Part shown: in pieces, positions 12,021 through 26,038 of the stretch
Layout of the letters: every line of letters starts with the position of its first letter
Position numbering within the stretch: position 1 is the stretch's first letter
DNA from: Prosopocoilus inquinatus
Lineage: Eukaryota; Arthropoda; Insecta; Coleoptera; Lucanidae
Assembly (NCBI GenBank): GCA_036172665.1
Contig: CM069873.1
Location: 36,880,001-36,944,000 of the forward strand
DNA: 64,000 nt
Direction of reading: 5' to 3'
Notes under the pieces: generated by a model
Told to the model about the DNA's origin: nothing
Databases searched by the model: none
Seen by the model: only the letters and a program-made list of their open reading frames with translations
Translations under genes and position numbers: made by a program

Positions 12021-15000
12021 TATTGGACGTTTGGATGGACTCCAGTAACTCTGATGTGAGATACGAAATTTTCGGACGCAGCAGAAGCTGGAAATAGTTT
12101 TAAATGAAACAACACGCATTAGCGTTGTTCCTGTGCTGTATCTAATCGATCTTTACTTATCTATCATGTTATTTGACGTTTCGATGGACTCCAGTAACTC
12201 TGATGTGAGACACGACGTATTCGGACGCAGCAGAAGCTGGAAATAGTTTTAAACGAAACAACACGTATTAGCGTTGTTCCTGTGATGAATGTAATCGATA
12301 TTTACTCATCTATCATGTTATTTGACGTTTGGATGGGCTCCAGTAACTCTGAAGTGAGATACGAAGTTCTCGGACGCAGCTGAAGCTGGAAATAGTTTTA
12401 AATGAAACAACACGCATTATCGTTGTTCCTATGATGTATCTAATCGATCCTTACTCATCTATCATGTTATTTGACGTTTCGATGGACTCCAGTAACTCTA
12501 ATGTGAGATACGAAATTTTCGGACGCAGCAGAAGCTGGAAATAGTTTTAAACGAAACAACACGCATTAGCGTTGTTCCTGTGATGTATCTAATCGATCCT
12601 TACTCATCTATCATGTTATTTGGCGTTTCGATGGACTCCAGTAACTTTGATGTGAGATACGAAGTTCTCGGGCGCAGCTGAAGCTAGAAATAGTTTTAAA
12701 CGAAACAACACGCATTAGCGTTGTTCCTGTGATGTATCTAATCGATCCTTACTCATCTATCATGTTATTTGACGTTTGAATGGACTCCAGTAACTCTAAT
12801 GTGAGATACAATGTTCTCGGACGCAGCAGAAGCTGGATATAGTTTTGAACGAAACAACACGTATTAGCGTTGTTCCTGTGATGTATCTAATCGATCCTTA
12901 CTTATCTACTATGTTATTTGACGTTTCGATGGACTCCAGTAACTCTGATGTGAGATACGAAATTTTCGGACGCAGCAGAAGCTGGAAATAGTTTTAAATG
13001 AAACAACACGCATTAGCGTTGTTCCTGTGATGTATCTAATCGATCCTTACTCATCTATCATGTTATTTGACGTTTGGATGCACTCCGGTAACTTTGATGT
13101 GAGATACGAAGTTCTCGGGCGCAGCTGAAGTTAGAAATAGTTTTAAACGAAACAACACGCATTAGCGTTGTTCCTGTGACGTATCTAATCGATCCTTACT
13201 CATCTATCATGTTATTTGACGTTTGAATGGCCTCCAGTAACTCTGATGTGAGATACAATGTTCTCGGACGCAGCAGAAGCTGGAAATAGTTTTGAACGAA
13301 ACAACACGTACTAGCGTTGTTCCTGTGATGTATCTAATCGATCCTTAATCAGCTATCATGTTATTTGACGTTTGGATGGACTCCAGTAACTTTGATGTGA
13401 GATACGAAGTTCTCGGACGCAGCTGAAGCTGGAAATAGTTTTAAACGAAACAACACGCATTAGCGTTGTTCCTGTGCTGTATCTAATCGATCCTTACTTA
13501 TCTATCATGTTATTTGACGTTTGGATGGACTCCAGTAACCCTGATGTGAGAAACGAAGTTCTCGGACGCAGCAGAAGCTGGAAATAGTTTTAAATGAAAC
13601 AACACGCATTAGCGTTGTTCCTGTGATGTATCTAATCGATCCTTATTTATCTATCATGTTATTTGACGTTTCGATGGACTCTAGTAACTCTGATGTGAGA
13701 TACGAAGTTCTTGGGCGCAGCAGAAGCTGGAAATAGTTTTATACGAAGCAACACGCATTAGCGTTGTTCCTGTGAGGTATCTAATCGATCCTTACTCATC
13801 TATCACGTTATTTGACGTTTAGATGGACTCCAGTAACTCTGATGTGAGATACAAAGTTTTCGGACGCAGCAGAAGCTGGAAATAGTTTTAAATGAAACAA
13901 CACACATTAGCGTTGTTCCTGTGATGTATCTAATCGTTCCTTACACATCTATCATGTTATTTGACGTTTGGATGCACTCCGGTAACTCTGATGTGAGATA
14001 CAAAGTTCTCGGACGCAGCAGAAGCTGGAAATAGTTTTGAACGAAACAACACGTATTAGCGTTGTTCCTGTGATGTATCTAATCGATCCTTACTCATCTA
14101 TCATGTTATTTGACGTTTGGATGGACTCCAGTAACTCTGATGTGAGATACAAAGTTCTCGGACGCAGCAGAAGCTGGAAATAGTTTTAAATGAAACAAAA
14201 CGCATTAGCGTTGTTCCTGTGCTGTATCTAATCGATCCTTACTCATCTATCATGTTATTTGACGTTTGGATGGACTCCAGTAACTCTGATGTGAGATACA
14301 AAGTTCTCGGACGCAGCAGAAGCTGGAAATAGTTTTGAACGAAACAACACGTATTAGCGTTGTTCCTGTGATGTATCTAATCGATCCTTACTCATCTATC
14401 ATGTTATTTGGCGTTTCGATGGACTCCAGTAACTTTGATGTGAGATACGAAGTTCTCGGGCGCAGCTGAAGCTAGAAATAGTTTTAAACGAAACAACACG
14501 CATTAGCGTTGTTCCTGTGATGTATCTAATCGATCATTACTCATCTATCATGTTATTTGACGTTTGGATGGACTCCAGTAACTCTGATGTGAGATACAAA
14601 GTTCTCGGACGCAGCAGAAGCTGGAAATAGTTTTGAACGAAACAACACGTATTAGCGTTGTTCGTGTGATGTATCTAATCGATCCTTACTCATCTATCAT
14701 GTTATTTGACGTTTGGATGGACTCCAGTAACTCTGATGTGAGATACAAAATTTTCGGACGCAGCAGAAGCTGGAAATAGTTTTAAGCGAAACAACACGCA
14801 TTAGCGTTGTTCCTGTGATGTATCTAATCGATCCTTACTCAGCTATCATGTTATTTGACGTTTGGATGGACTCCAGTATCTCTGATGTGAGATACAAAGT
14901 TCTCGGACGCAGCAGAAGCTGGAAATAGTTTTGAACGAAACAACACGTATTAGCGTTGTTCCTGTGATGTATCTAATCGATTCTTACTCATCTATCATGT
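12021..15000 (+). repeat. Domain A 20-mer HOR, unit 2
   Basis: Exactly 2980 bp and collinear with unit 1. Visible differences are single bases, such as CTAATCGTTCC at 13937 (ATCGATCC at 10957) and TTCGTGTG at 14664 (TTCCTGTG at 11684). Confidence 0.93.
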
Positions 15001-18000
15001 TATTGGACGTTTGGATGGACTCCAGTAACTCTGATGTGAGATACGAAATTTTCGGACGCAGCAGAAGCTGGAAATAGTTTTAAATGAAACAACACGCATT
15101 AGCGTTGTTCCTGTGCTGTATCTAATCGATCTTTACTTATCTATCATGTTATTTGACGTTTCGATGGACTCCAGTAACTCTGATGTGAGATACGACGTAT
15201 TCGGACGCAGCAGAAGCTGGAAATAGTTTTAAACGAAACAACACGTATTAGCGTTGTTCCTGTGATGAATGTAATCGATATTTACTCATCTATCATGTTA
15301 TTTGACGTTTGGATGGGCTCCAGTAACTCTGAAGTGAGATACGAAGTTCTCGGACGCAGCTGAAGCTGGAAATAGTTTTAAATGAAACAACACGCATTAT
15401 CGTTGTTCCTATGATGTATCTAATCGATCCTTACTCATCTATCATGTTATTTGACGTTTCGATGGACTCCAGTAACTCTAATGTGAGATACGAAATTTTC
15501 GGACGCAGCAGAAGCTGGAAATAGTTTTAAACGAAACAACACGCATTAGCGTTGTTCCTGTGATGTATCTAATCGATCCTTACTCATCTATCATGTTATT
15601 TGGCGTTTCGATGGACTCCAGTAACTTTGATGTGAGATACGAAGTTCTCGGGCGCAGCTGAAGCTAGAAATAGTTTTAAACGAAACAACACGCATTAGCG
15701 TTGTTCCTGTGATGTATCTAATCGATCCTTACTCATCTATCATGTTATTTGACGTTTGAATGGACTCCAGTAACTCTAATGTGAGATACAATGTTCTCGG
15801 ACGCAGCAGAAGCTGGATATAGTTTTGAACGAAACAACACGTATTAGCGTTGTTCCTGTGATGTATCTAATCGATCCTTACTTATCTACTATGTTATTTG
15901 ACGTTTCGATGGACTCCAGTAACTCTGATGTGAGATACGAAATTTTCGGACGCAGCAGAAGCTGGAAATAGTTTTAAATGAAACAACACGCATTAGCGTT
16001 GTTCCTGTGATGTATCTAATCGATCCTTACTCATCTATCATGTTATTTGACGTTTGGATGCACTCCGGTAACTTTGATGTGAGATACGAAGTTCTCGGGC
16101 GCAGCTGAAGTTAGAAATAGTTTTAAACGAAACAACACGCATTAGCGTTGTTCCTGTGACGTATCTAATCGATCCTTACTCATCTATCATGTTATTTGAC
16201 GTTTGAATGGGCTCCAGTAACTCTGATGTGAGATACAATGTTCTCGGACGCAGCAGAAGCTGGAAATAGTTTTGAACGAAACAACACGTACTAGCGTTGT
16301 TCCTGTGATGTATCTAATCGATCCTTAATCATCTATCATGTTATTTGACGTTTGGATGGACTCCAGTAACTTTGATGTGAGATACGAAGTTCTCGGACGC
16401 AGCTGAAGCTGGAAATAGTTTTAAACGAAACAACACGCATTAGCGTTGTTCCTGTGCTGTATCTAATCGATCCTTACTTATCTATCATGTTATTTGATGT
16501 TTGGATGGACTCCAGTAACCCTGATGTGAGAAACGAAGTTCTCGGACGCAGCAGAAGCTGGAAATAGTTTTAAATGAAACAACACGCATTAGCGTTGTTC
16601 CTGTGATGTATCTAATCGATCCTTATTTATCTATCATGTTATTTGACGTTTCGATGGACTCTAGTAACTCTGATGTGAGATACGAAGTTCTTGGGCGCAG
16701 CAGAAGCTGGAAATAGTTTTATACGAAGCAACACGCATTAGCGTTGTTCCTGTGAGGTGTCTAATCGATCCTTACTCATCTATCACGTTATTTGACGTTT
16801 AGATGGACTCCAGTAACTCTGATGTGAGATACAAAGTTTTCGGACGCAGCAGAAGCTGGAAATAGTTTTAAATGAAACAACACACATTAGCGTTGTTCCT
16901 GTGATGTATCTAATCGATCCTTACACATCTATCATGTTATTTGACGTTTGGATGCACTCCGGTAACTCTGATGTGAGATACAATGTTCTCGGACGCAGCA
17001 GAAGCTGGAAATAGTTTTGAACGAAACAACACGTATTAGCGTTGTTCCTGTGATGTATCTAATCGATCCTTAATCATCTATCATGTCATTTGACGTTTGG
17101 ATGGACTCCAGTAACTCTGATGTGAGATACAAAGTTTTCGGACGCAGCAGAAGCTGGAAATAGTTTTAAACGAAACAACACGCATTAGCGTTGTTCCTGT
17201 GATGTATCTAATCGATCCTTACTCATCTATCATGTTATTTGGCGTTTCGATGGACTCCAGTAACTTTGATGTGAGATACGAAGTTCTCGGACGCAGCTGA
17301 AGCTGGAAATAGTTTTAAACGAAACAACACGCATTAGCGTTGTTCCTGTGCTGTATCTAATCGATCCTTACTTATCTATCATGTTATTTGACGTTTGGAT
17401 GGACTCCAGTAACCCTGATGTGAGAAACGAAGTTCTCGGACGCAGCAGAAGCTGGAAATAGTTTTAAATGAAACAACACGCATTAGCGTTGTTCCTGTGA
17501 TGTATCTAATCGATCCTTACTCACCCATCATGTTATTTGACGTTTGGATGGACTCCAGTAACTCTGATGTGAGATACAAAGTTCTAGGACGCAGCAGAAG
17601 CTGGAAATAGTTTTAAACGAAACAACACGTATTAGCGTTGTTCCTGTGATGTATCTAATCGATCCTTACTCATCTATCATGTTATTTTACGTTTCGATGG
17701 ACTCTAGTAACTCTGATGTGAGATACGAAGGTTTTGGACGCAGCAGGAGCTGGAAATAGTTTTAAACGAAACAACACGCATTAGTGTTGTTCATGTGCTG
17801 TATCTAATCGATCCTTACTTATCTATCATGTTATTTGACGTCTCGATGGACTCCAGTAACTCTGATGTGAGATACGACGTTTTCGGACGCAGCAGAAACT
17901 GGAAATAGTTTTAAACGAAACAACACGTATTAGCGTAGTTCCTGTGATGAATGTAATCGATCCTTACTCATCTATCATGTTATTTGACGTTTGGATGGGC

Positions 18001-19172
18001 TCCAGCAACTCTGAAGTGAGATACGAAGTTCTCGGACCCAGCTGAAGCTGGAAATAGTTTTAAATGAAACAACACGCATTAGCGTTGTTCCTGTGATGTA
18101 TCTAATCGATCCTTACTCATCTGTCATGTTATTTGACGTTTGGATGGACTCCAGTAACTCTGATGTGAGATACAAAGTTCTCGGACGCAGCAGAAGCTGG
18201 AAATAGTTTTGAACGAAACAACACGTATTAGCGTTGTTCCTGTGATGTATCTAATCGATCCTTACTCATCTATCATGTTATTTGAGGTTTGGATGGACTC
18301 CAGTAACTCTGATGTGAGATACAAAGTTCTCGGACGCAGCAGAAGCTGGAAATAGTTTTAAATGAAACAAAACGCATTAGCGTTGTACCTGTGCTGTATC
18401 TAATCGATCCTTACTCATCTATCATGTTATTTGACGTTTGGATGGACTCCAGTAACTCTGATGTGAGATACAAAGTTCTCGGGCGCAGCAGAAGCTGGAA
18501 ATAGTTTTGAACGAAACAACACGTATTAGCGTTGTTCCTGTGATGTATCTAATCGATCCTTACTCATCTATCATGTTATTTGGCGTTTCGATGGACTCCA
18601 GTAACTTTGATGTGAGATACGAAGTTCTCGGGCGCAGCTGAAGCTAGAAATAGTTTTAAACGAAACAACACGCATTAGCGTTGTTCCTGTGATGTATCTA
18701 ATCGATCATTACTCATCTATCATGTTATTTGACGTTTGGATGGACTCCAGTAACTCTGATGTGAGATACAAAGTTCTCGGACGCAGCAGAAGCTGGAAAT
18801 AGTTTTGAACGAAACAACACGTATTAGCGTTGTTCCTGTGATGTATCTAATCGATCCTTACTCATCTATCATGTTATTTGACGTTTGGATGGACTCCAGT
18901 AACTCTGATGTGAGATACAAAATTTTCGGACGCAGCAGAAGCTGGAAATAGTTTTAAGCGAAACAACACGCATTAGCGTTGTTCCTGTGATGTATCTAAT
19001 CGATCCTTACTCAGCTATCATGTTATTTGACGTTTGGATGGACTCCAGTATCTCTGATGTGAGATACAAAGTTCTCGGACGCAGCAGAAGCTGGAAATAG
19101 TTTTGAACGAAACAACACGTATTAGCGTTGTTCCTGTGATGTATCTAATCGATTCTTACTCATCTATCATGT
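15001..19172 (+). repeat. Domain A 28-mer HOR, unit 3 (20-mer plus 8-monomer cassette)
   Basis: 4172 bp, exactly 28 x 149. It is collinear with unit 2 until about 16981 (ACAATG instead of ACAAAG), then holds an extra 1192 bp, and returns to the 20-mer order at 18173. Confidence 0.93.
16981..18172 (+). repeat. 8-monomer cassette, full copy 2
   Basis: 1192 bp inserted into an otherwise standard 20-mer unit. CTCACCCATC is at about 17521 and CGGACCCAGC at 18033. Both edges fall in ACAA(A/T)GTTCTCGG tracts shared with the host monomers, so the exact breakpoints cannot be placed. Confidence 0.92.
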
Positions 19173-22152
19173 TATTGGACGTTTGGATTGACTCCAGTAA
19201 CTCTGATGTGAGATACGAAATTTTCGGACGCAGCAGAAGCTGGAAATAGTTTTAAATGAAACAACACGCATTAGCGTTGTTCCTGTGCTGTATCTAATCG
19301 ATCTTTACTTATCTATCATGTTATTTGACGTTTCGATGGACTCCAGTAACTCTGACGTGAGACACGACGTATTCGGACGCAGCAGAAGCTGGAAATAGTT
19401 TTAAACGAAACAACACGTATTAGCGTTGTTCCTGTGATGAATGTAATCGATATTTACTCATCTATCATGTTATTTGACGTTTGGATGGGCACCAGTAACT
19501 CTGAAGTGAGATACGAAGTTCTCGGACGCAGCTGAAGCTGGAAATAGTTTTAAATGAAACAACACGCATTATCGTTGTTCCTATGATGTATCTAATCGAT
19601 CCTTACTCATCTATCATGTTATTTGACGTTTCGATGGACTCCAGTAACTCTAATGTGAGATACGAAATTTTCGGACGCAGCAGAAGCTTTAAATAGTTTT
19701 AAACGAAACAACACGCATTAGCGTTGTTCCTGTGATGTATCTAATCGATCCTTACTCATCTATCATGTTATTTGGCGTTTCGATGGACTCCAGTAACTTT
19801 GATGTGAGATACGAAGTTCTCGGGCGCAGCTGAAGCTAGAAATAGTTTTAAACGAAACAACACGCATTAGCGTTGTTCCTGTGATGTATCTAATCGATCC
19901 TTACTCATCTATCATGTTATTTGACGTTTGAATGGACTCCAGTAACTCTAATGTGAGATACAATGTTCTCGGACGCAGCAGAAGCTGGATATAATTTTGA
20001 ACGAAACAACACGTATTAGCGTTGTTCCTGTGATGTATCTAATCGATCCTTGCTTATCTACTATGTTATTTGACGTTTCGATGGACTCCAGTAACTCTGA
20101 TGTGAGATACGAAATTTTCGGACGCAGCAGAAGCTGGAAATAGTTTTAAATGAAACAACACGCATTAGCGTTGTTCCTGTGATGTATCTAATCGATCCTT
20201 ACTCATCTATCATGTTATTTGACGTTTGGATGCACTCCGGTAACTTTGATGTGAGATACGAAGTTCTCGGGCGCAGCTGAAGTTAGAAATAGTTTTAAAC
20301 GAAACAACACGCATTAGCGTTGTTCCTGTGACGTATCTAATCGATCCTTACTCATCTATCATGTTATTTGACGTTTGAATGGCCTCCAGTAACTCTGATG
20401 TGAGATACAATGTTCTCGGACGCAGCAGAAGCTGGAAATAGTTTTGAACGAAACAACACGTACTAGCGTTGTTCCTGTGATGTATCTAATCGATCCTTAA
20501 TCATCTATCATGTTATTTGACGTTTGGATGGACTCCAGTAACTTTGATGTGAGATACGAAGTTCTCGGACGCAGCTGAAGCTGGAAATAGTTTTAAACGA
20601 AACAACACGCATTAGCGTTGTTCCTGTGCTGTATCTAATCGATCCTTACTTATCTATCATGTTATTTGACGTTTGGATGGACTCCAGTAACCCTGATGTG
20701 AGAAACGAAGTTCTCGGACGCAGCAGAAGCTGGAAATAGTTTTAAATGAAACAACACGCATTAGCGTTGTTCCTGTGATGTATCTAATCGATCCTTATTT
20801 ATCTATCATGTTATTTGACGTTTCGATGGACTCTAGTAACTCTGATGTGAGATACGAAGTTCTTGGGCGCAGCAGAAGCTGGAAATAGTTTTATACGAAG
20901 CAACACGCATTAGCGTTGTTCCTGTGAGGTATCTAATCGATCCTTACTCATCTATCACGTTATTTGACGTTTAGATGGACTCCAGTAACTCTGATGTGAG
21001 ATACAAAGTTTTCGGACGCAGCAGAAGCTGGAAATAGTTTTAAATGAAACAACACACATTAGCGTTGTTCCTGTGATGTATCTAATCGATCCTTACACAT
21101 CTATCATGTTATTTGACGTTTGGATGCACTCCGGTAACTCTGATGTGAGATACAAAGTTCTCGGACGCAGCAGAAGCTGGAAATAGTTTTGAACGAAACA
21201 ACACGTATTAGCGTTGTTCCTGTGATGTATCTAATCGATCCTTACTCATCTATCATGTTATTTGACGTTTGGATGGACTCCAGTAACTCTGATGTGAGAT
21301 ACAAAGTTCTCGGACGCAGCAGAAGCTGGAAATAGTTTTAAATGAAACAAAACGCATTAGCGTTGTTCCTGTGCTGTATCTAATCGATCCTTACTCATCT
21401 ATCATGTTATTTGACGTTTGGATGGACTCCAGTAACTCTGATGTGAGATACAAAGTTCTCGAACGCAGCAGAAGCTGGAAATAGTTTTGAACGAAACAAC
21501 ACGTATTAGCGTTGTTCCTGTGATGTATCTAATCGATCCTTACTCATCTATCATGTTATTTGGCGTTTCGATGGACTCCAGTAACTTTGATGTGAGATAC
21601 GAAGTTCTCGGGCGCAGCTGAAGCTAGAAATAGTTTTAAACGAAACAACACGCATTAGCGTTGTTCCTGTGATGTATCTAATCGATCATTACTCATCTAT
21701 CATGTTATTTGACGTTTGGATGGACTCCAGTAACTCTGATGTGAGATACAAAGTTCTCGGACGCAGCAGAAGCTGGAAATAGTTTTGAACGAAACAACAC
21801 GTATTAGCGTTGTTCCTGTGAGGTATCTAATCGATCCTTACTCATCTATCATGTTATTTGACGTTTGGATGGACTCCAGTAACTCTGATGTGAGATACAA
21901 AATTTTCGGACGCAGCAGAAGCTGGAAATAGTTTTAAGCGAAACAACACGCATTAGCGTTGTTCCTGTGATGTATCTAATCGATCCTTACTCAGCTATCA
22001 TGTTATTTGACGTTTGGATGGACTCCAGTATCTCTGATGTGAGATACAAAGTTCTCGGACGCAGCAGAAGCTGGAAATAGTTTTGAACGAAACAACACGT
22101 ATTAGCGTTGTTCCTGTGATGTATCTAATCGATTCTTACTCATCTATCATGT
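19173..22152 (+). repeat. Domain A 20-mer HOR, unit 4
   Basis: 2980 bp between TATTGGACG tags, again without the cassette. It is collinear with units 1 and 2 apart from scattered substitutions such as AGCTTTAAATAG near 19686. Confidence 0.93.
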
Positions 22153-24132
22153 TATTGGACGTTTGGATGGACTCCAGTAACTCTGATGTGAGATACGAAA
22201 TTTTCGGACGCAGCAGAAGCTGGAAATAGTTTTAAATGAAACAACATGCATTAGCGTTGTTCCTGTGCTGTATCTAATCGATCTTTACTTATCTATCATG
22301 CTATTTGACGTTTCGATGGACTCCAGTAAGTCTGATGTGAGATACGACGTATTCGGACGCAGCAGAAGCTGGAAATAGTTTTAAACGAAACAACACGTAT
22401 TAGCGTTGTTCCTGTGATGAATGTAATCGATATTTACTCATCTATCATGTTATTTGACGTTTGGATGGGCTCCAGTAACTCTGAAGTGAGATACGAAGTT
22501 CTCGGACGCAGCTGAAGCTGGAAATAGTTTTAAATGAAACAACACGCATTATCGTTGTTCCTATGATGTATCTAATCGATCCTTACTCATCTATCATGTT
22601 ATTTGACGTTTCGATGGACTCCAGTAACTCTAATGTGAGATACGAAATTTTCGGACGCAGCAGAAGCTGGAAATAGTTTTAAACGAAACAACACGCATTA
22701 GCGTTGTTCCTGTGATGTATCTAATCGATCCTTACTCATCTATCATGTTATTTGGCGTTTCGATGGACTCCAGTAACTTTGATGTGAGATACGAAGTTCT
22801 CGGGCGCAGCTGAAGCTAGAAATAGTTTTAAACGAAACAACACGCATTAGCGTTGTTCCTGTGATGTATCTAATCGATCCTTACTCATCTATCATGTTAT
22901 TTGACGTTTGAATGGACTCCAGTAACTCTAATGTGAGATACAATGTTCTCGGACGCAGCAGAAGCTGGATATAGTTTTGAACGAAACAACACGTATTAGC
23001 GTTGTTCCTGTGATGTATCTAATCGATCCTTACTTATCTACTATGTTATTTGACGTTTCGATGGACTCCAGTAACTCTGATGTGAGATACGAAATTTTCG
23101 GACGCAGCAGAAGCTGGAAATAGTTTTAAATGAAACAACACGCATTAGCGTTGTTCCTGTGATGTATCTAATCGATCCTTACTCATCTATCATGTTATTT
23201 GACGTTTGGATGCACTCCGGTAACTTTGATGTGAGATACGAAGTTCTCGGGCGCAGCTGAAGTTAGAAATAGTTTTAAACGAAACAACACGCATTAGCGT
23301 TGTTCCTGTGACGTATCTAATCTATCCTTACTCATCTATCATGTTATTTGACGTTTGAATGTGCTCCAGTAACTCTGATGTGAGATACAATGTTCTCGGA
23401 CGCAGCAGAAGCTGGAAATAGTTTTGAACGAAACAACACGTACTAGCGTTGTTCCTGTGATGTATCTAATCGATCCTTAATCATCTATCATGTTATTTGA
23501 CGTTTGGATGGACTCCAGTAACTTTGATGTGAGATACGAAGTTCTCGGACGCAGCTGAAGCTGGAAATAGTTTTAAACGAAACAACACGCATTAGCGTTG
23601 TTCCTGTGCTGTATCTAATCGATCCTTACTTATCTATCATGTTATTTGACGTTTGGATGGACTCCAGTAACCCTGATGTGAGAAACGAAGTTCTCGGACG
23701 CAGCAGAAGCTGGAAATAGTTTTAAATGAAACAACACGCATTAGCGTTGTTCCTGTGATGTATCTAATCGATCCTTATTTATCTATCATGTTATTTGACG
23801 TTTCGATGGACTCTAGTAACTCTGATGTGAGATACGAAGTTCTTGGGCGCAGCAGAAGCTGGAAATAGTTTTATACGAAGCAACACGCATTAGCGTTGTT
23901 CCTGTGAGGTATCTAATCGATCCTTACTCATCTATCACGTTATTTGACGTTTAGATGGACTCCAGTAACTCTGATGTGAGATACAAAGTTTTCGGACGCA
24001 GCAGAAGCTGGAAATAGTTTTAAATGAAACAACACACATTAGCGTTGTTCCTGTGATGTATCTAATCGATCCTTACACATCTATCATGTTATTTGACGTT
24101 TGGATGCACTCCGGTAACTCTGATGTGAGATA

Positions 24133-25324
24133 CAATGTTCTCGGACGCAGCAGAAGCTGGAAATAGTTTTGAACGAAACAACACGTATTAGCGTTGTTCC
24201 TGTGATGTATCTAATCGATCCTTAATCATCTATCATGTCATTTGACGTTTGGATGGACTCCAGTAACTCTGATGTGAGATACAAAGTTTTCGGACGCAGC
24301 AGAAGCTGGAAATAGTTTTAAACGAAACAACACGCATTAGCGTTGTTCCTGTGATGTATCTAATCGATCCTTACTCATCTATCATGTTATTTGGCGTTTC
24401 GATGGACTCCAGTAACTTTGATGTGAGATACGAAGTTCTCGGACGCAGCTGAAGCTGGAAATAGTTTTAAACGAAACAACACGCATTAGCGTTGTTCCTG
24501 TGCTGTATCTAATCGATCCTTACTTATCTATCATGTTATTTGACGTTTGGATGGACTCCAGTAACCCTGATGTGAGAAACGAAGTTCTCGGACGCAGCAG
24601 AAGCTGGAAATAGTTTTAAATGAAACAACACGCATTAGCGTTGTTCCTGTGATGTATCTAATCGATCCTTACTCACCCATCATGTTATTTGACGTTTGGA
24701 TGGACTCCAGTAACTCTGATGTGAGATACAAAGTTCTAGGACGCAGCAGAAGCTGGAAATAGTTTTAAACGAAACAACACGTATTAGCGTTGTTCCTGTG
24801 ATGTATCTAATCGATCCTTACTCATCTATCATGTTATTTTACGTTTCGATGGACTCTAGTAACTCTGATGTGAGATACGAAGGTTTTGGACGCAGCAGGA
24901 GCTGGAAATAGTTTTAAACGAAACAACACGCATTAGTGTTGTTCATGTGCTGTATCTAATCGATCCTTACTTATCTATCATGTTATTTGACGTCTCGATG
25001 GACTCCAGTAACTCTGATGTGAGATACGACGTTTTCGGACGCAGCAGAAACTGGAAATAGTTTTAAACGAAACAACACGTATTAGCGTAGTTCCTGTGAT
25101 GAATGTAATCGATCCTTACTCATCTATCATGTTATTTGACGTTTGGATGGGCTCCAGCAACTCTGAAGTGAGATACGAAGTTCTCGGACCCAGCTGAAGC
25201 TGGAAATAGTTTTAAATGAAACAACACGCATTAGCGTTGTTCCTGTGATGTATCTAATCGATCCTTACTCATCTGTCATGTTATTTGACGTTTGGATGGA
25301 CTCCAGTAACTCTGATGTGAGATA
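24133..25324 (+). repeat. 8-monomer cassette, full copy 3
   Basis: 1192 bp, collinear with copy 2 at offset 7152. CTCACCCATC is at about 24673 and CGGACCCAGC at 25185. Confidence 0.92.
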
Positions 25325-25905
25325 CAAAGTTCTCGGACGCAGCAGAAGCTGGAAATAGTTTTGAACGAAACAACACGTATTAGCGTTGTTCCTGTGATGT
25401 ATCTAATCGATCCTTACTCATCTATCATGTTATTTGACGTTTGGATGGACTCCAGTAACTCTGATGTGAGATACAAAGTTCTCGGACGCAGCAGAAGCTG
25501 GAAATAGTTTTAAATGAAACAAAACGCATTAGCGTTGTTCCTGTGCTGTATCTAATCGATCCTTACTCATCTATCATGTTATTTGACGTTTGGATGGACT
25601 CCAGTAACTCTGATGTGAGATACAAAGTTCTCGAACGCAGCAGAAGCTGGAAATAGTTTTGAACGAAACAACACGTATTAGCGTTGTTCCTGTGATGTAT
25701 CTAATCGATCCTTACTCATCTATCATGTTATTTGGCGTTTCGATGGACTCCAGTAACTTTGATGTGAGATACGAAGTTCTCGGGCGCAGCTGAAGCTAGA
25801 AATAGTTTTAAACGAAACAACACGCATTAGCGTTGTTCCTGTGATGTATCTAATCGATCATTACTCATCTATCATGTTATTTGACGTTTGGATGGACTCC
25901 AGTAA

Positions 25906-26038
25906 CTCTGATGTGAGATACAAAGTTCTCGGACGCAGCAGAAGCTGGAAATAGTTTTGAACGAAACAACACGTATTAGCGTTGTTCCTGTGATGTATCT
26001 AATCGATCCTTACTCATCTATCATGTTATTTGACGTTT
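25906..26038. other. Junction interval between domain A and domain B
   Basis: Left of 25906 the sequence follows domain A and differs from the domain-B equivalent (AGTAACTC here, AGTATCTC at 35761). Right of 26038 it follows domain B (GTTTCGATGG) and differs from the domain-A equivalent (GTTTGGATGG). Between these points the two families are identical by eye, so the crossover lies somewhere in this 133-bp tract. Confidence 0.85.

Larger units (their letters stand above)
1..26038 (+). repeat. Domain A: 20-monomer HOR family (2980 bp)
   Basis: Private variants recur at exact multiples of 149. TATTGGACG is at 3381, 9041, 12021, 15001, 19173 and 22153. The AGTTAGAAATAG variant is at 4491, 10151, 13131, 16111, 20283 and 23263. 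Both series give intervals of 5660, 2980, 2980, 4172 and 2980 bp, that is 38 (minus 2 bp), 20, 20, 28 and 20 monomers. The CAGCTGAAG class is frequent here and rare in domain B, and no ATTA expansion occurs here. The right edge lies somewhere in 25906-26038. Confidence 0.95.
22153..26038 (+). repeat. Domain A HOR, unit 5 with cassette, cut off by the domain A/B junction
   Basis: Starts at the TATTGGACG tag at 22153 and includes the 8-monomer cassette at 24133-25324. It is collinear with unit 3 at offset 7152 (48 monomers) until the pattern changes at 26039, where GTTTGG is expected and GTTTCG is found. Confidence 0.9.

Noticed and set aside
16981..18172. Transposon insertion as the source of the extra 1192 bp
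   Set aside because: The extra DNA is eight ordinary monomers in phase with the array, with no terminal inverted repeats, target duplication or coding sequence.
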